From contig NZ_JABMKY010000014.1 in the NCBI RefSeq assembly GCF_013204845.1, positions 124,001-188,000 of the forward strand: a stretch of DNA of 64,000 bases, in the 5' to 3' direction. The position numbers and the translations under genes were made by a program. Positions 17,966 to 26,797 of the stretch are shown piece after piece. The first letter of the stretch is position 1; each line of letters begins with the position of its first letter. The notes under the pieces were generated by a model. It was given only the letters and a program-made list of their open reading frames with translations. It was not told where the DNA came from and did not search any database. The stretch comes from Paenibacillus qinlingensis (GTDB taxonomy: Bacteria; Bacillota; Bacilli; Paenibacillales; NBRC-103111).

Positions 17966-18431
17966 GTTCCCCCCGATTTATCCGCATCGCGCGATAAATC
18001 TGCTCCACCAGCACCAGCCGCATCAGCTGGTGCGGCAGCGTCATGCGGCCAAAGCTCAGCCGCATATCCGCACGGCGCAGCAGCTCGCTCGAGAGCCCGA
18101 GCGAGCCGCCTATAACAAAAGCCACCTGGCTCCGCCCATAGGTGGCCAACTTATCGAGCGAGCTCGCCAGCTGCTCGCTCGTCCACATCTCGCCGTCGAT
18201 GGCCAGCGCCACGACGTACACATCTGCGCCGAGCTTGCCTAGCAATCGCTCGCCCTCTTTCGCTCGCACCTGCTGCTCCTCAGCAGGACTCATGTTCTCG
18301 GGTGCCTTCTCATCCGGCACCTCAATCATTTGCATCTTGGCATAAGGGCCAAGACGCTTGACGTACTCCGCGATCCCGTCCACGAGATAGCGCTCTTTTA
18401 ATTTCCCAACGGTCAGTATCTGTATATGCAT
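17952..18431 (-). CDS. rlmH: 23S rRNA (pseudouridine-1915-N3) methyltransferase RlmH
   Basis: 159 residues, full length for the SPOUT-class RlmH family. It methylates N3 of pseudouridine 1915 in helix 69 of 23S rRNA using S-adenosylmethionine. Seen: N-terminal [15 protein letters not shown], the SAM-binding knot signatures VALAIDGE and [10 protein letters not shown], and the invariant end [20 protein letters not shown] to INRGEPYHK. The ATG at 18431 follows AAGGGG. Its position downstream of htrA in the wal region is usual in Bacillales, here with two small regulator/enzyme pairs inserted between. The 3' end is the insertion point of the islands to its left. Confidence 0.97.
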   Translation of the reverse strand: MHIQILTVGKLKERYLVDGIAEYVKRLGPYAKMQMIEVPDEKAPENMSPAEEQQVRAKEGERLLGKLGADVYVVALAIDGEMWTSEQLASSLDKLATYGRSQVAFVIGGSLGLSSELLRRADMRLSFGRMTLPHQLMRLVLVEQIYRAMRINRGEPYHK

Positions 18432-18575
18432 AACGTACCCCTTCTTTTATCACAATCTTTATCAATTCATTCTTTCTCATTCAATCAATCATTCATTCTT
18501 TCTCTCTCACATAATCATCCATTCCCCCCATCATACCATTCGATGTATATACGCACCAATAGCACCCCTCCACGC

Positions 18576-18612
18576 CAAAAAGCCCAGAGTTATACCAACT
18601 CCAGGCTCCCTA
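18576..18612 (-). terminator. Terminator after the SDR gene
   Basis: Minus-strand AGCCTGGAGT, a short loop and ACTCTGGGCTTTTT form a stem with a T-run, 40 bases past the stop. Confidence 0.65.
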
Positions 18613-18651
18613 CTCATTCTCACTTAATTGACCATGATTGCATACGAAACT

Positions 18652-19404
18652 CTATTTGGCTGTAACCCCGCCATCGACAGGCAATTCAACACCTGTAATA
18701 TAAGCTGACTCATCAGAAGCAAGGAATAATACGGCTTCGGCTACTTCAGACGCGCGCCCGACTCTCGGCAGTGCAGTCTGAGACAAGAACCATTGCAGCA
18801 TCTGCTTATTATTTACAAATTCAGAGCTCATCGGCGTTTCGATAAACCCAGGATGAACCGAATTGACGCGGATATGATCCTTGCCGAAATCCACAGCAGC
18901 CGCTTTGCTTAACATGCGGACGCCACCTTTGGAAGCTGTGTACGCACCTGCTCCGCTGCTGCCAGTTAGTCCCGCGATAGAGGAAATATTAACGATGGAT
19001 CCACCCTTATTCGCTTGCATATGTGGGATAACGTGCTTCATGCCAAGGAACGTGCTCGTCAGGTTAATGCTCATGACTTTATTCCATTGTTCAATCGTCG
19101 TATCCAGCAAACCAACTGCAAGGGAAATACCCGCATTATTGACTAAGACGTCTACTTTGCCGTAAGTTGCAACAGCTCCCTCGACCACTTTGATCCATTC
19201 TTCTTCAGAAACAACATTATGAGCATAAGCTGTGGCTTGACCTCCGGCAGCTTCAATATCCTTCACAACAGCTTGTACCGCGGCTTCGTTAATGTCCGTT
19301 GCTACTACCATTGCCCCTTCTTTGGCAAATAAAAGTGCTTCTTCACGCCCCATACCACTGCCTGCTCCAGTAATGATGGCAACTTTATTAGTAAGACGAG
19401 TCAT
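18652..19404 (-). CDS. SDR-family NAD(P)-dependent oxidoreductase
   Basis: 250 residues, classical short-chain dehydrogenase/reductase. Seen: the Rossmann motif TGAGSGMG, the NNAG motif (VLVNNAGIS), catalytic Ser in NISSIAG and YxxxK in AYTASKGG, and the C-terminal SAYITGVELPVDGG typical of glucose dehydrogenase/3-oxoacyl reductase-like SDRs. An Asp after the second strand (VVATDIN) favours NAD(H) over NADP(H). Substrate not predictable. ATG at 19404 behind AAAAGGAG. It is divergent from a TetR gene with a palindrome in between and is probably its target. Confidence 0.9.
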   Translation of the reverse strand: MTRLTNKVAIITGAGSGMGREEALLFAKEGAMVVATDINEAAVQAVVKDIEAAGGQATAYAHNVVSEEEWIKVVEGAVATYGKVDVLVNNAGISLAVGLLDTTIEQWNKVMSINLTSTFLGMKHVIPHMQANKGGSIVNISSIAGLTGSSGAGAYTASKGGVRMLSKAAAVDFGKDHIRVNSVHPGFIETPMSSEFVNNKQMLQWFLSQTALPRVGRASEVAEAVLFLASDESAYITGVELPVDGGVTAK

Positions 19405-19452
19405 TGCGATCTCTCCTTTTATGAAAATAAAATTTTTAAATTAATACATAAA

Positions 19453-19469
19453 TGATAGTGTAACTATCA
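19453..19469. promoter_or_regulatory. Palindrome between SDR and TetR genes
   Basis: TGATAGT-GTA-ACTATCA, perfect seven-base arms with a three-base centre, 48 bases before the SDR start. It is likely the TetR operator. Confidence 0.65.
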
Positions 19470-19586
19470 CTACAACACTTATTATATTACCATGGTATGA
19501 TGAACTCAACTTCCACTTGCTGAAAGAATACCCAGTCGATATAATACTTGTATTGAAATACCTAAGTTGAAAGGTTAATAACCCTC

Positions 19587-20231
19587 ATGGATCCGAAAGC
19601 AAGATACGAGAAAGAACGGTTTGACGGCAAGCAGCAACGACTATATCTGATTCTCGACGCAGCTGAGCGTGTATTTACGCTGAAGGGAATCGAAAAAACC
19701 ACCATGCAGGATATCGCCAGTGACGCGAATATCGGCATCGCAACTTTATTTCGGTATTTTCCCAAAAAAGAAAAACTGATCGTTGCCGTAGCAACCAAAT
19801 TGCTTGAACCGATGCTTCATCGTTTTCAATATGTCGCTGACCAACCCCTGTCTTGTCTTGAAAAGCTTGAACGTTTATTCGATTCCTTTATCGAAGATCA
19901 GAACGATTCGAGCATCAAATTCATGGTGGATTTTGAAAGCTACGCATCCCACTCGCTGGAGCCATTGGAAGGTATTCTCGACTTCAATGCCTTGAACCGT
20001 AAGATTTCACGTGAGTATGGCAGGATTATTCAAAATGGCATCGAAGACGGCTCAATTCGATCCGACCTTCCGGTTAAGGAGACCTTGACTACGATCATTA
20101 ACACGTTCGGTCTCTTTTCCAAAAAACTGTCACTGCAGAAAAACATTCTCCTGCTGGAGTCTGATCTGGACAACGAGCAGCAGTTGACTATACTCAAGAA
20201 CATTCTGATTGATTACCTGAAAGCTCGATAA
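19587..20231 (+). CDS. TetR/AcrR family transcriptional regulator
   Basis: 214 residues. The N-terminal HTH (about residues 17-63) has the family pattern ILDAAERVFTLKGIEKTTMQ and IGIATLFRYFPKKEKL; the remainder is the helical ligand-binding domain, which is not recognisable further. It probably represses the divergent SDR gene and itself through the palindrome at 19453-19469, and is released by an unknown compound. The start at 19587 has only a distant AAAGG. Confidence 0.88.
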   Translation: MDPKARYEKERFDGKQQRLYLILDAAERVFTLKGIEKTTMQDIASDANIGIATLFRYFPKKEKLIVAVATKLLEPMLHRFQYVADQPLSCLEKLERLFDSFIEDQNDSSIKFMVDFESYASHSLEPLEGILDFNALNRKISREYGRIIQNGIEDGSIRSDLPVKETLTTIINTFGLFSKKLSLQKNILLLESDLDNEQQLTILKNILIDYLKAR

Positions 20232-20238
20232 ACAGAAC

Positions 20239-20283
20239 AAAAGAGCCAGTTTCCTCCATAGAGGAACTTGGCTCTTTCTTTTA
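20239..20283. terminator. Shared terminator of TetR and permease genes
   Basis: AAGAGCCAGTTTCCTC, a CATA loop and GAGGAACTTGGCTCTTTC form a long stem with A- and T-runs on either side. It lies between converging genes and reaches the stop codon of the permease gene. Confidence 0.85.
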
Positions 20284-21594
20284 GTTCGAAACGATTAATT
20301 TCGGTTCCGTCTGCCAGAAACGCTCAAGGGCCATGACCACTACAGTGGCAACTAACAGCCCGTTACCAAACGCATACTGCATCACTACAGGAAGCTCAGG
20401 TAGAGGTGAAGCCGCAATGAGGGTGAAGCCGGCACCGACGAGAATTCCGATTCCCAGAATCGTCAGCTGGCGCTGTGTTTGGACGACGCGCGATAAGGAG
20501 GAGAATGAGTTACTGGTCATCTGCACGAAAGTCGCTAACGAGACCGCACTAGCTACGGAGGTAGGCAGCTGAGCAAGGAAATGAACGATCGAAGGGACAA
20601 GAGCAATTACCGAGAGCGCCAAGCAGGCGATGATGAACGGCATTCTTCTCGTTTGCCCCGTCATTCTGATAAAACTCGCCGTAACCGGAAGCGAAACGAC
20701 ACCGACAGCGGAAAATAAAGCCGAAAGTCCGTGAGAAACGCCTGCAATTAGGCTAGCCCGGTTGTAGACATTCTTGCCAGGAAGCTCCTTCCTCGGGACG
20801 GCCTGCTGAGCCGCTGTAATAGCTGCAACAAGATTTGAAACAAGGATCAGTGTAAATAGCGCGGCTGTTAAAGCCATGCCTGGATTCAACTGGGGGAATC
20901 CCCATGCCCATATATCGGGAAGTTTAATCCATGCACCGGAGGCCGAACCAGCACTAGAAACCCCTCCGACGGCCAATGCTTGAAGCACCCAACCGCCAGT
21001 AATCCCTAGCAGTACGGCATAGTTACGCGTCCATCCTTTCCCTTTTACATTCAGGAACACCACGCCGCCGAATACCGCTAACGAGATCAGAATCGTTCCA
21101 TAATCTACAGCCCCTTGCCCTGCTTTCAAGCCGAACATGCCTTTCAGAAACACACCACTCAGCTGCAAAGACAAGATGAACAAGAATAAATTCGTCACGA
21201 GTGGTGTAAATAGATTAAGGAGTTTATAAAAGAGGCCTGTTATCCCCAGTAAAAACAACAGCACACCGGCCATGAGCAGCCCGCCTTCTAGAACCTGCAG
21301 GGCTTCTTTGGCCGTGTGACCTTGGTTCGCGGAGATACCGGCCATCATGACAAACACGCTTACCCATGAACCCGCTGGACCATCCACGATCGGAAACCGA
21401 TGCCCAAGTACTGCTTGCAGCATGGAACTGAGTCCGACTACGAAAAATGTACGCTGCATCAACGAGGCAATTTCGTCCTGAGACAAATGAAACAGACCAC
21501 CAATTACGATAGGAAGTGCCACGGAACTAGCGGTCATAAAAATAAACCATTGTAGAACATGTAAATACGGATTGGAATGATACTTTCGAAGCAT
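20281..21594 (-). CDS. Nucleobase:cation symporter-2 family permease (uracil/xanthine type)
   Basis: 437 residues if started at the ATG at 21594, which has a strong GGGGGAG site; the open frame continues 64 codons upstream without a start signal and runs into the promoter region. About 12-14 hydrophobic segments, the family's first-helix region SSVALPIVIGG, the substrate-loop segment IVDGPAGSW and the late GVSHGLSALFSAVGVVSLPVTASF fit the NCS2 (UraA/PurP/PbuX) family. It imports a nucleobase with protons or sodium. Which base is not clear. A LysR regulator is divergent, unlike the purine-riboswitch control usual for xanthine permeases. Confidence 0.82.
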   Translation of the reverse strand: MLRKYHSNPYLHVLQWFIFMTASSVALPIVIGGLFHLSQDEIASLMQRTFFVVGLSSMLQAVLGHRFPIVDGPAGSWVSVFVMMAGISANQGHTAKEALQVLEGGLLMAGVLLFLLGITGLFYKLLNLFTPLVTNLFLFILSLQLSGVFLKGMFGLKAGQGAVDYGTILISLAVFGGVVFLNVKGKGWTRNYAVLLGITGGWVLQALAVGGVSSAGSASGAWIKLPDIWAWGFPQLNPGMALTAALFTLILVSNLVAAITAAQQAVPRKELPGKNVYNRASLIAGVSHGLSALFSAVGVVSLPVTASFIRMTGQTRRMPFIIACLALSVIALVPSIVHFLAQLPTSVASAVSLATFVQMTSNSFSSLSRVVQTQRQLTILGIGILVGAGFTLIAASPLPELPVVMQYAFGNGLLVATVVVMALERFWQTEPKLIVSN

Positions 21595-21708
21595 AAAGGC
21601 TCCCCCTTTTCTGTCGGCTTCTATGGTATCATATCGATAAGTATACGAAAAATATCTATATCCTTTGGTTTTCATACTTTTATCGTTTGGAAAGGAATCG
21701 TCACTACG

Positions 21709-22584
21709 ATGGATATTCGCCAACTTCGCTATTTCATCGCAATCGCTGAAGAGAAGCAAATTACGGCTGCCGCCCAAAGATTGCACATGACGCAGCCCCC
21801 GCTAGGACAACAGTTGAAGCTCATGGAGCAAGAGCTAGGCGTCGAGCTTATTCTACGAACAGGTAAAGTCATCGAACTGACCGAAGCCGGACAGGCCTTA
21901 TATAAGCACGCCCTACATTTAACGAAGCTTATAGAGGAAGCAGAGAATGATGTAAAAGAGATCGGCAAGGGTACGCGCGGCAATTTACGAATAGGCGTTA
22001 ATACGCTGTCCTCGGCCCAACTGCCGCAATTGCTGCGTATTTTTAAAACCCGCTACCCTGAGGTTACATATAAAATACAACAGAATGAATCCGCGCAGCT
22101 GCTCCGGCTGATTCGAGAACATACCATCGAGCTTGCTATCATCCGGCTTCCGATGGAATTAAATGATTTTGAGGTCATCCAGCTGCAATCTGAACCTTTT
22201 TATTTCGTTACAGCTAAGTCCTTCGCGTCGGAATCACAGGCCTTCACTTACGCTGATATTCAACGTTATCCGCTCATTTTGCCTAGTACAGAAGGGCTTG
22301 GGCTGTATCATAGTATCATCGATCAATTCACCGAACGCGGCTTGCAGCCTAACGTGATCGGGGAATGTTCCGATATGGTCACGCTATTGGACTGGGTATC
22401 CTCTGGGGATGCAACAACGATTGTGCCAGAATCTATTGTTAAATTGCATTGCGAATATGCGTTCCAAGCTTATGCGATCGCAGACAGTCCGCTCAAATTA
22501 GCAACTGGATTAATATGGTTGAAGGATCGTCATGTATCCAAAGCAGCCCAGCATTTTATCGAGCTTATGCAAGAAAGCAAATAA
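21709..22584 (+). CDS. LysR-family transcriptional regulator
   Basis: 291 residues from the ATG at 21709 (AAAGGA site); an upstream in-frame start at 21577 would overlap the divergent permease gene and is not used. The N-terminal winged helix has the family pattern MDIRQLRYFIAIAEEKQITAAAQRLHMTQ (about 1-60) and a periplasmic-binding-like effector domain follows (from about 90). It probably controls the permease. The 114-base intergenic region contains a GATA/TATC half-site pair (about 21635-21656) that could be the LysR box. Confidence 0.85.
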   Translation: MDIRQLRYFIAIAEEKQITAAAQRLHMTQPPLGQQLKLMEQELGVELILRTGKVIELTEAGQALYKHALHLTKLIEEAENDVKEIGKGTRGNLRIGVNTLSSAQLPQLLRIFKTRYPEVTYKIQQNESAQLLRLIREHTIELAIIRLPMELNDFEVIQLQSEPFYFVTAKSFASESQAFTYADIQRYPLILPSTEGLGLYHSIIDQFTERGLQPNVIGECSDMVTLLDWVSSGDATTIVPESIVKLHCEYAFQAYAIADSPLKLATGLIWLKDRHVSKAAQHFIELMQESK

Positions 22585-22683
22585 CATTAGCGTGTTAATC
22601 TGGGGCGGATCCGACTTCCCCGCTCGCCATTTCTTCCATGTGGTAAGCTGGAATTACCCCAAAACTTTTATATTTTGCAACAA

Positions 22684-22719
22684 GAAAAGGGACTGTACTT
22701 GAGAAGTACGTCCCTTTTT
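22684..22719 (+). terminator. Terminator downstream of the LysR gene
   Basis: AAAAGGGAC with GTACTT and AAGTAC inside and GTCCCTTTTT closing; strong hairpin with T-run, 100 bases after the stop. Confidence 0.8.
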
Positions 22720-22784
22720 GTATGCGGCAGCCATGTTGGCGCTCCTCTCTCGTGCAGGGATGCGAGCAGCCGTGAACCAAACAC

Positions 22785-22985
22785 TAGAGTTACTGTATTT
22801 TGTACAGTTAATTTCAATTGTAATTCGTGTTTCAGTGATTTAACTGGAAATTGTCCATGTAATTTCAAGATATCAAGAGAGTACGATTGAAATCCGATGA
22901 TTTAACCACATAAATTCCATCTAATCGTGGAATTTGGAGGAATTTGCGAGAATTAACTGTATGTTTTCCATTTATCCGGGTGGGA
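22785..22985 (-). repeat. Dispersed intergenic repeat, copy 1
   Basis: Read on the minus strand this 200-base AT-rich stretch starts TAAATGGAAAACATACAG and ends near TACAAAATACAGTAAC. The stretch at 35584-35790 on the plus strand starts TAAATGGAAATACTACAG and ends TACATAAAATACAGTTA. Start, end, length and scattered internal words agree, so they look like one family. No coding frame is present in 22585-23070. Confidence 0.45.
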
Positions 22986-23071
22986 AAGCCGAAATCAGAT
23001 AAGGTGAAGTTTCATGATACATGAAATGCGGGGAAAGCTTCGCTTACCCAAACCCAAAGCTTATCAATTCG

Positions 23072-23102
23072 ACAAAGAAAAAAAGAGGCCCTCAGGCCTC
23101 CC
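23072..23102 (-). terminator. Terminator after yyzF
   Basis: Minus-strand GAGGCCTGAGGGCCTC followed by seven T. It begins directly after the stop of the small gene. Confidence 0.8.
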
Positions 23103-23270
23103 TCATACGATTAGAAAACGTGATAATGACTGGCAATGCTCGCAGTGCTCAGGCGGTGCCCAGTGGGCGAAGTGTGTTTTCTGCAAATCCACAACGTCTG
23201 GCGCTTCCTCGTATTCATCAACAAATTCATCTATGGCTATTTCCACATGATCTTTACAAACGACATGCAT
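23103..23270 (-). CDS. yyzF: CxxH/CxxC small protein (YyzF family)
   Basis: 55 residues, easily missed by length filters. The product starts MHVVCKDHVEIAIDEFVDEY and carries CKDH (CxxH) near the start and CEHC (CxxC) near the end, the defining pairs of the CxxH/CxxC family found next to htrA at the end of the wal operon in Bacillales. The four residues probably bind one zinc ion. ATG at 23270 with an AGAGGT site; a terminator follows. It lies 84 bases downstream of htrA on the same strand. The function of the family is not known. Confidence 0.85.
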   Translation of the reverse strand: MHVVCKDHVEIAIDEFVDEYEEAPDVVDLQKTHFAHWAPPEHCEHCQSLSRFLIV

Positions 23271-23354
23271 GTTTAGTACCTCTCATCCGCTGGCGCTCTG
23301 TAGATTTCTATTCTATCACTTGATCTTGATCTTAATCTTCCACTTACACTTCCA

Positions 23355-24584
23355 CTACTTATCCGTCGCCTCAACCAGCGTCAGCACCGTCGTCAGCTTC
23401 TTCCCGCCGCGATAGTACACCACGTTGATCTTATCGCCGATTTTCTTTTCATTGTAAAGGTATTTCCTCAGCCCTATCGTACTCTCAATCTTGCGATCAT
23501 CCAACTGCACGATAACATCCTGCGCCTTCAGCCCCGCTTCCTTCGCAGGTCCAGAGACGTCGAAGACGATAACTCCAGTTTTGACATCTGCAGGCAGCTT
23601 TAATACATCCGTCCCCTTAAAAGCTTGCAGCTCCTGCGTAGACACACCAATCAAAGGTCGTTTTACCTTGTGATCCTTGATGAGACTATCAATAATCGGT
23701 GTCACACTATTAATCGGAATTGCGAAACCCAATCCTTCAACGCCAGTGTCCGAAATCTTCATCGAATTGATGCCGATCACTTTGCCTTCGATATTGACCA
23801 GCGGTCCCCCGCTGTTACCTTGGTTAATCGCGGCATCCGTTTGGATGACGTCCATTTCCCAGTCATAATCGGTGCCTTCACGTGAAAGCGAAACAGGTAT
23901 CGTCCGCTTCGGCGAAGAAACGATGCCTTGCGTCACGGTTGGCGAGAAGCCAAGGCCTAACGGATTGCCTACAGCAATCGCCATTTCACCCGCTCTTAGC
24001 TTATCGGAGTCGCCAAACTCAGCAAGTATTTTCACATCTTTGCCATCCGCTTCTAATACAGCCAAATCAGTAATCCGATCGCGGCCAACCAACGTAGCTT
24101 TGCGATGCTCACCTTCGAAGTTCACGATTTCGAACTGGTTCCCGTTCTCCACAACATGGCTATTCGTCACAATGCGAACTTTATCACCGCTTCGTGCGAA
24201 CATAACACCTGATCCAATGCCAATGCCCGTTTCCTGCCCCGCATCGTCCTTCTTCGAAGAGATGACACTGACCACGGCTGGTTTTATTTTGTCCGTTGCC
24301 GCTACAACCGAGTCATTGCTGTTCATCGGATGAACATCTGCTTTGGCCACCACAGGAACCGCAAGTGTGTTTCCTGACGAGCTACTTCCTCCAATAGCGT
24401 GGACGATTCCTACCACGATGAGCATACCTATTGCCCCAATGAATCCTGCGATGAGGGCTACATACCGTCTTCGACCAGCGAAGCTTGTGAAACTCGTGAA
24501 ATTCCCTGTCCCTTTGGGACGCCACACTGGCTCGCGCCTTCTGGACCTTTTGGTCGAATAAAAATCATCATCAAACAAACTCAT
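23355..24584 (-). CDS. htrA: HtrA-like membrane-anchored serine protease with PDZ domain
   Basis: 409 residues. A basic cytoplasmic head, one membrane helix (about 40-65, RYVALIAGFIGAIGMLIVVG), a trypsin-like domain with His in TNSHVVENG, Asp in ITDLAVLEAD and Ser in QGNSGGPL, and a C-terminal PDZ domain (about 300-400, with GVIVFDVSGPAKEAGLKAQD). It degrades or refolds damaged proteins on the outer face of the membrane, so it is a quality-control protease (HtrA/YyxA type). It lies between walJ and yyzF, the standard place of YyxA. ATG at 24584 behind GAGGGA. The 334 bases to the next gene upstream hold no recognisable gene. Confidence 0.93.
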   Translation of the reverse strand: MSLFDDDFYSTKRSRRREPVWRPKGTGNFTSFTSFAGRRRYVALIAGFIGAIGMLIVVGIVHAIGGSSSSGNTLAVPVVAKADVHPMNSNDSVVAATDKIKPAVVSVISSKKDDAGQETGIGIGSGVMFARSGDKVRIVTNSHVVENGNQFEIVNFEGEHRKATLVGRDRITDLAVLEADGKDVKILAEFGDSDKLRAGEMAIAVGNPLGLGFSPTVTQGIVSSPKRTIPVSLSREGTDYDWEMDVIQTDAAINQGNSGGPLVNIEGKVIGINSMKISDTGVEGLGFAIPINSVTPIIDSLIKDHKVKRPLIGVSTQELQAFKGTDVLKLPADVKTGVIVFDVSGPAKEAGLKAQDVIVQLDDRKIESTIGLRKYLYNEKKIGDKINVVYYRGGKKLTTVLTLVEATDK

Positions 24585-24918
24585 TTCAGGTCCCTCCTCG
24601 CTGACGGGGTTTGAAGCTCACTCGCCTTGCTTTATTTCAATCCATTAACGCTCCTATCCATGTAGGATGGAGTTGTCGTTTATTTCAAATAATAGGAATG
24701 TTTCGCTCGCTTCTTGCCTACAATAATAGTAAACCAAATCTCTCACCGAATTACTAGAGTATAAGCAAACTTTTTCCACATAAGAAAGTATAAGTTTTCG
24801 GTTCCCGAAAATTGCTTTCTTATTGGCGATAAAACTTACCTCTAAACGCGGTCGCTCATCTTCGAGTGGCTTCGATAGAAGTTTTCTCACTAGACCTTAT
24901 TTAAAGGAGAATGCCACT

Positions 24919-25128
24919 ATGAACCGTATTCCATCCCATTTTGAAGAAATTAATATGATCGGTAAGCTTGCTGACCTGAAGGAAAGCCACTATCACCAGT
25001 CGCTCGTCCTCTCATCTCTCATTCAGGTCTTGATTGATAAAGGTCTTATCACGGCGCAAGAAATCCAGCTCAAGTCCCAGGAAATCGATGCTGCACTTAC
25101 TCCGAATCCAATACATCCCATTTCGTAG
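24919..25128 (+). CDS. Small conserved-looking hypothetical protein
   Basis: 69 residues from the ATG at 24919, chosen because AAAGGAG lies eight bases upstream; the frame is open further up without a start signal. Product is helical and polar, with a segment LSSLIQVLIDKGLITAQEIQ that resembles the 'ALVELLVEKGLIT' helix found in several small regulators. It runs against walJ and the two genes overlap tail to tail by about 32 bases, which supports a real but small gene. No family named. Confidence 0.6.
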   Translation: MNRIPSHFEEINMIGKLADLKESHYHQSLVLSSLIQVLIDKGLITAQEIQLKSQEIDAALTPNPIHPIS

Positions 25129-25897
25129 AACGGTCAAAATACGTATCCATCAGCCGCAGCTGTTTCGCCTCAGGCGCTCGCTCTTGTACTATATTATTCA
25201 CGGTTAGCCTGGCCAAATCCATTAAGTTATGATCACGGCTAAGGTGCGCCATATAGACAGATTTCGTCTTATTCGTCATGATATCACAGAGCGCTTCCCC
25301 TGCGGCTTCGTTGGATAAATGTCCCTTGTCTCCGAGAATGCGTCGCTTAATGCTCCATGGGTAATGCCCCACGCGCAGCATGTCCACATCATGGTTCGTC
25401 TCAAGAACCAAGGCATCCGAATCCGAGATCTTCTCCTTCACCTTTTCGCTCATATATCCTAGATCCGTTACAACACTTAACTTCTGTTCGCCTTCATAAA
25501 AAACGTACCCAACCGGCTCCGCTGCATCATGCGAAATCCCGAAGGATTCCACCTTCAATGAGCCGAACTCCTCTACGCCGCCCGTGTCCATCACACGCTT
25601 GTTGCCTTCGGCGATTACGCCAATTTGGCGATCCAGCTCCACCCACGTCTTCTCATTAGCGTAAATCGGCACATCATATTTCCGAGCAAACGCACCGAGT
25701 CCCTTAATATGATCAGAATGCTCGTGCGTGACGAGAATACCGTCAATACTACTCGCGGCGAGTTCACGCTCCTTCATTAACAACTCCATCTTCTTCGCAC
25801 TGAAGCCTACATCAATCAGCAGCTTAACCTCACCGTTATCGACAACCGTTGCATTCCCCGTTGAACCACTTGATAACACCGTAAATCGAATTCCCAT
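25097..25897 (-). CDS. walJ: MBL-fold metallohydrolase WalJ (YycJ)
   Basis: 266 residues, metallo-beta-lactamase fold. The metal site THEHSDHIKG (HxHxDH) and downstream His/Asp ligands (SHDAAEP, VTDLGYM, HLSRDHN) are all present. YycJ/WalJ is a 5'-3' double-strand DNA exonuclease linked to mismatch repair and is the last gene of the wal cluster. It follows walI by 54 bases on the same strand, in the usual order. Confidence 0.93.
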   Translation of the reverse strand: MGIRFTVLSSGSTGNATVVDNGEVKLLIDVGFSAKKMELLMKERELAASSIDGILVTHEHSDHIKGLGAFARKYDVPIYANEKTWVELDRQIGVIAEGNKRVMDTGGVEEFGSLKVESFGISHDAAEPVGYVFYEGEQKLSVVTDLGYMSEKVKEKISDSDALVLETNHDVDMLRVGHYPWSIKRRILGDKGHLSNEAAGEALCDIMTNKTKSVYMAHLSRDHNLMDLARLTVNNIVQERAPEAKQLRLMDTYFDRSTKWDVLDSE

Positions 25898-25951
25898 CTT
25901 CCCTACTCCTCTATGCCTACCTGTGTGCCAGTTGGTTATTCCTTGCTACTG

Positions 25952-26767
25952 TTACTTCTTCGGCGTGTTCTTTGCACCTGGGGCTGGAGAAGCAGTGGAT
26001 GCCTCTCCATCACCTCTCAGGCCAAATGGGGTAAGCGCAGCCCCCTTCTCCACCGCACCATTGAAGGCTTGTAAATAGTAAATATCTCCGTTATCAATCG
26101 TTATCCGCCAGTGTGGATACATCGGCTGTGTTTGCGAGTTATAAGGTTGTCCGTGATACCCCAAGCGAACCTCGGTAATAATGGAACCATCGCTTAAATA
26201 ATTGTCCACTAGGCTGCGGACCGCTAATTGAGCCGAAATCATCTTCTGTTCCGTCTGTTCTACCTCTGATTCTACTTCAACGAAAGCTTGACGGTAACTG
26301 GTAATTTCTCCATTTTTCTCATTTAACTCAACCATCACATCAAAGAGAGGAATCTTGGCATATAATTGCGAGAATACATAGATTCCTTCTCGACTAATCG
26401 CGGAGTCCAGCTGATACATCGTGAAGTTTGGAATCTCCGACAGCGACTGAACTTCTTTGCTAGCGCCTTTACCGAGCAGCGCACTCATGTAAATTGGGGT
26501 TTTGAGCGTTTTCTCCTCACCCGGCTTAATACTATCATCATATTTCACAGTGATGACTTTCAACTTAGGTGTATCCGTTGGAAGCTCGTCCGTAAGCCGA
26601 ATATTTTTATTCCGGAGCGCCCGGTTCAAGTCTTCCACTGTACTAGATGGATCTAGTGAGATGCCTATCTGATTGGAACGATTGGTGGACCACAGCTGGA
26701 AGCCGAGAATCATATTCAACAGTAAAAATGAAGCGATCAAAATCGTCTTAGCCCTACTCCAATTCAT
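25952..26767 (-). CDS. walI: WalK regulatory protein WalI (YycI)
   Basis: 271 residues: short cytoplasmic tail, one membrane helix (TILIASFLLLNMILGFQLW, about 8-27), then an extracellular part with the YycI fold. With WalH it contacts the WalK kinase in the membrane and damps its activity in Bacillus. The C-terminus ends in a low-complexity Ala/Pro/Lys tail (SPAPGAKNTPKK) that is not typical. It follows walH by 30 bases. Confidence 0.9.
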   Translation of the reverse strand: MNWSRAKTILIASFLLLNMILGFQLWSTNRSNQIGISLDPSSTVEDLNRALRNKNIRLTDELPTDTPKLKVITVKYDDSIKPGEEKTLKTPIYMSALLGKGASKEVQSLSEIPNFTMYQLDSAISREGIYVFSQLYAKIPLFDVMVELNEKNGEITSYRQAFVEVESEVEQTEQKMISAQLAVRSLVDNYLSDGSIITEVRLGYHGQPYNSQTQPMYPHWRITIDNGDIYYLQAFNGAVEKGAALTPFGLRGDGEASTASPAPGAKNTPKK

Positions 26768-26797
26768 AATCTCACCAACCCTTCACTCTCATCCTAT

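Noticed and set aside
21577-21708. Longer LysR start at 21577 and longer permease start at 21786
   Set aside because: They overlap each other and the divergent promoter region and have no ribosome-binding sites; the starts at 21709 and 21594 have good ones.
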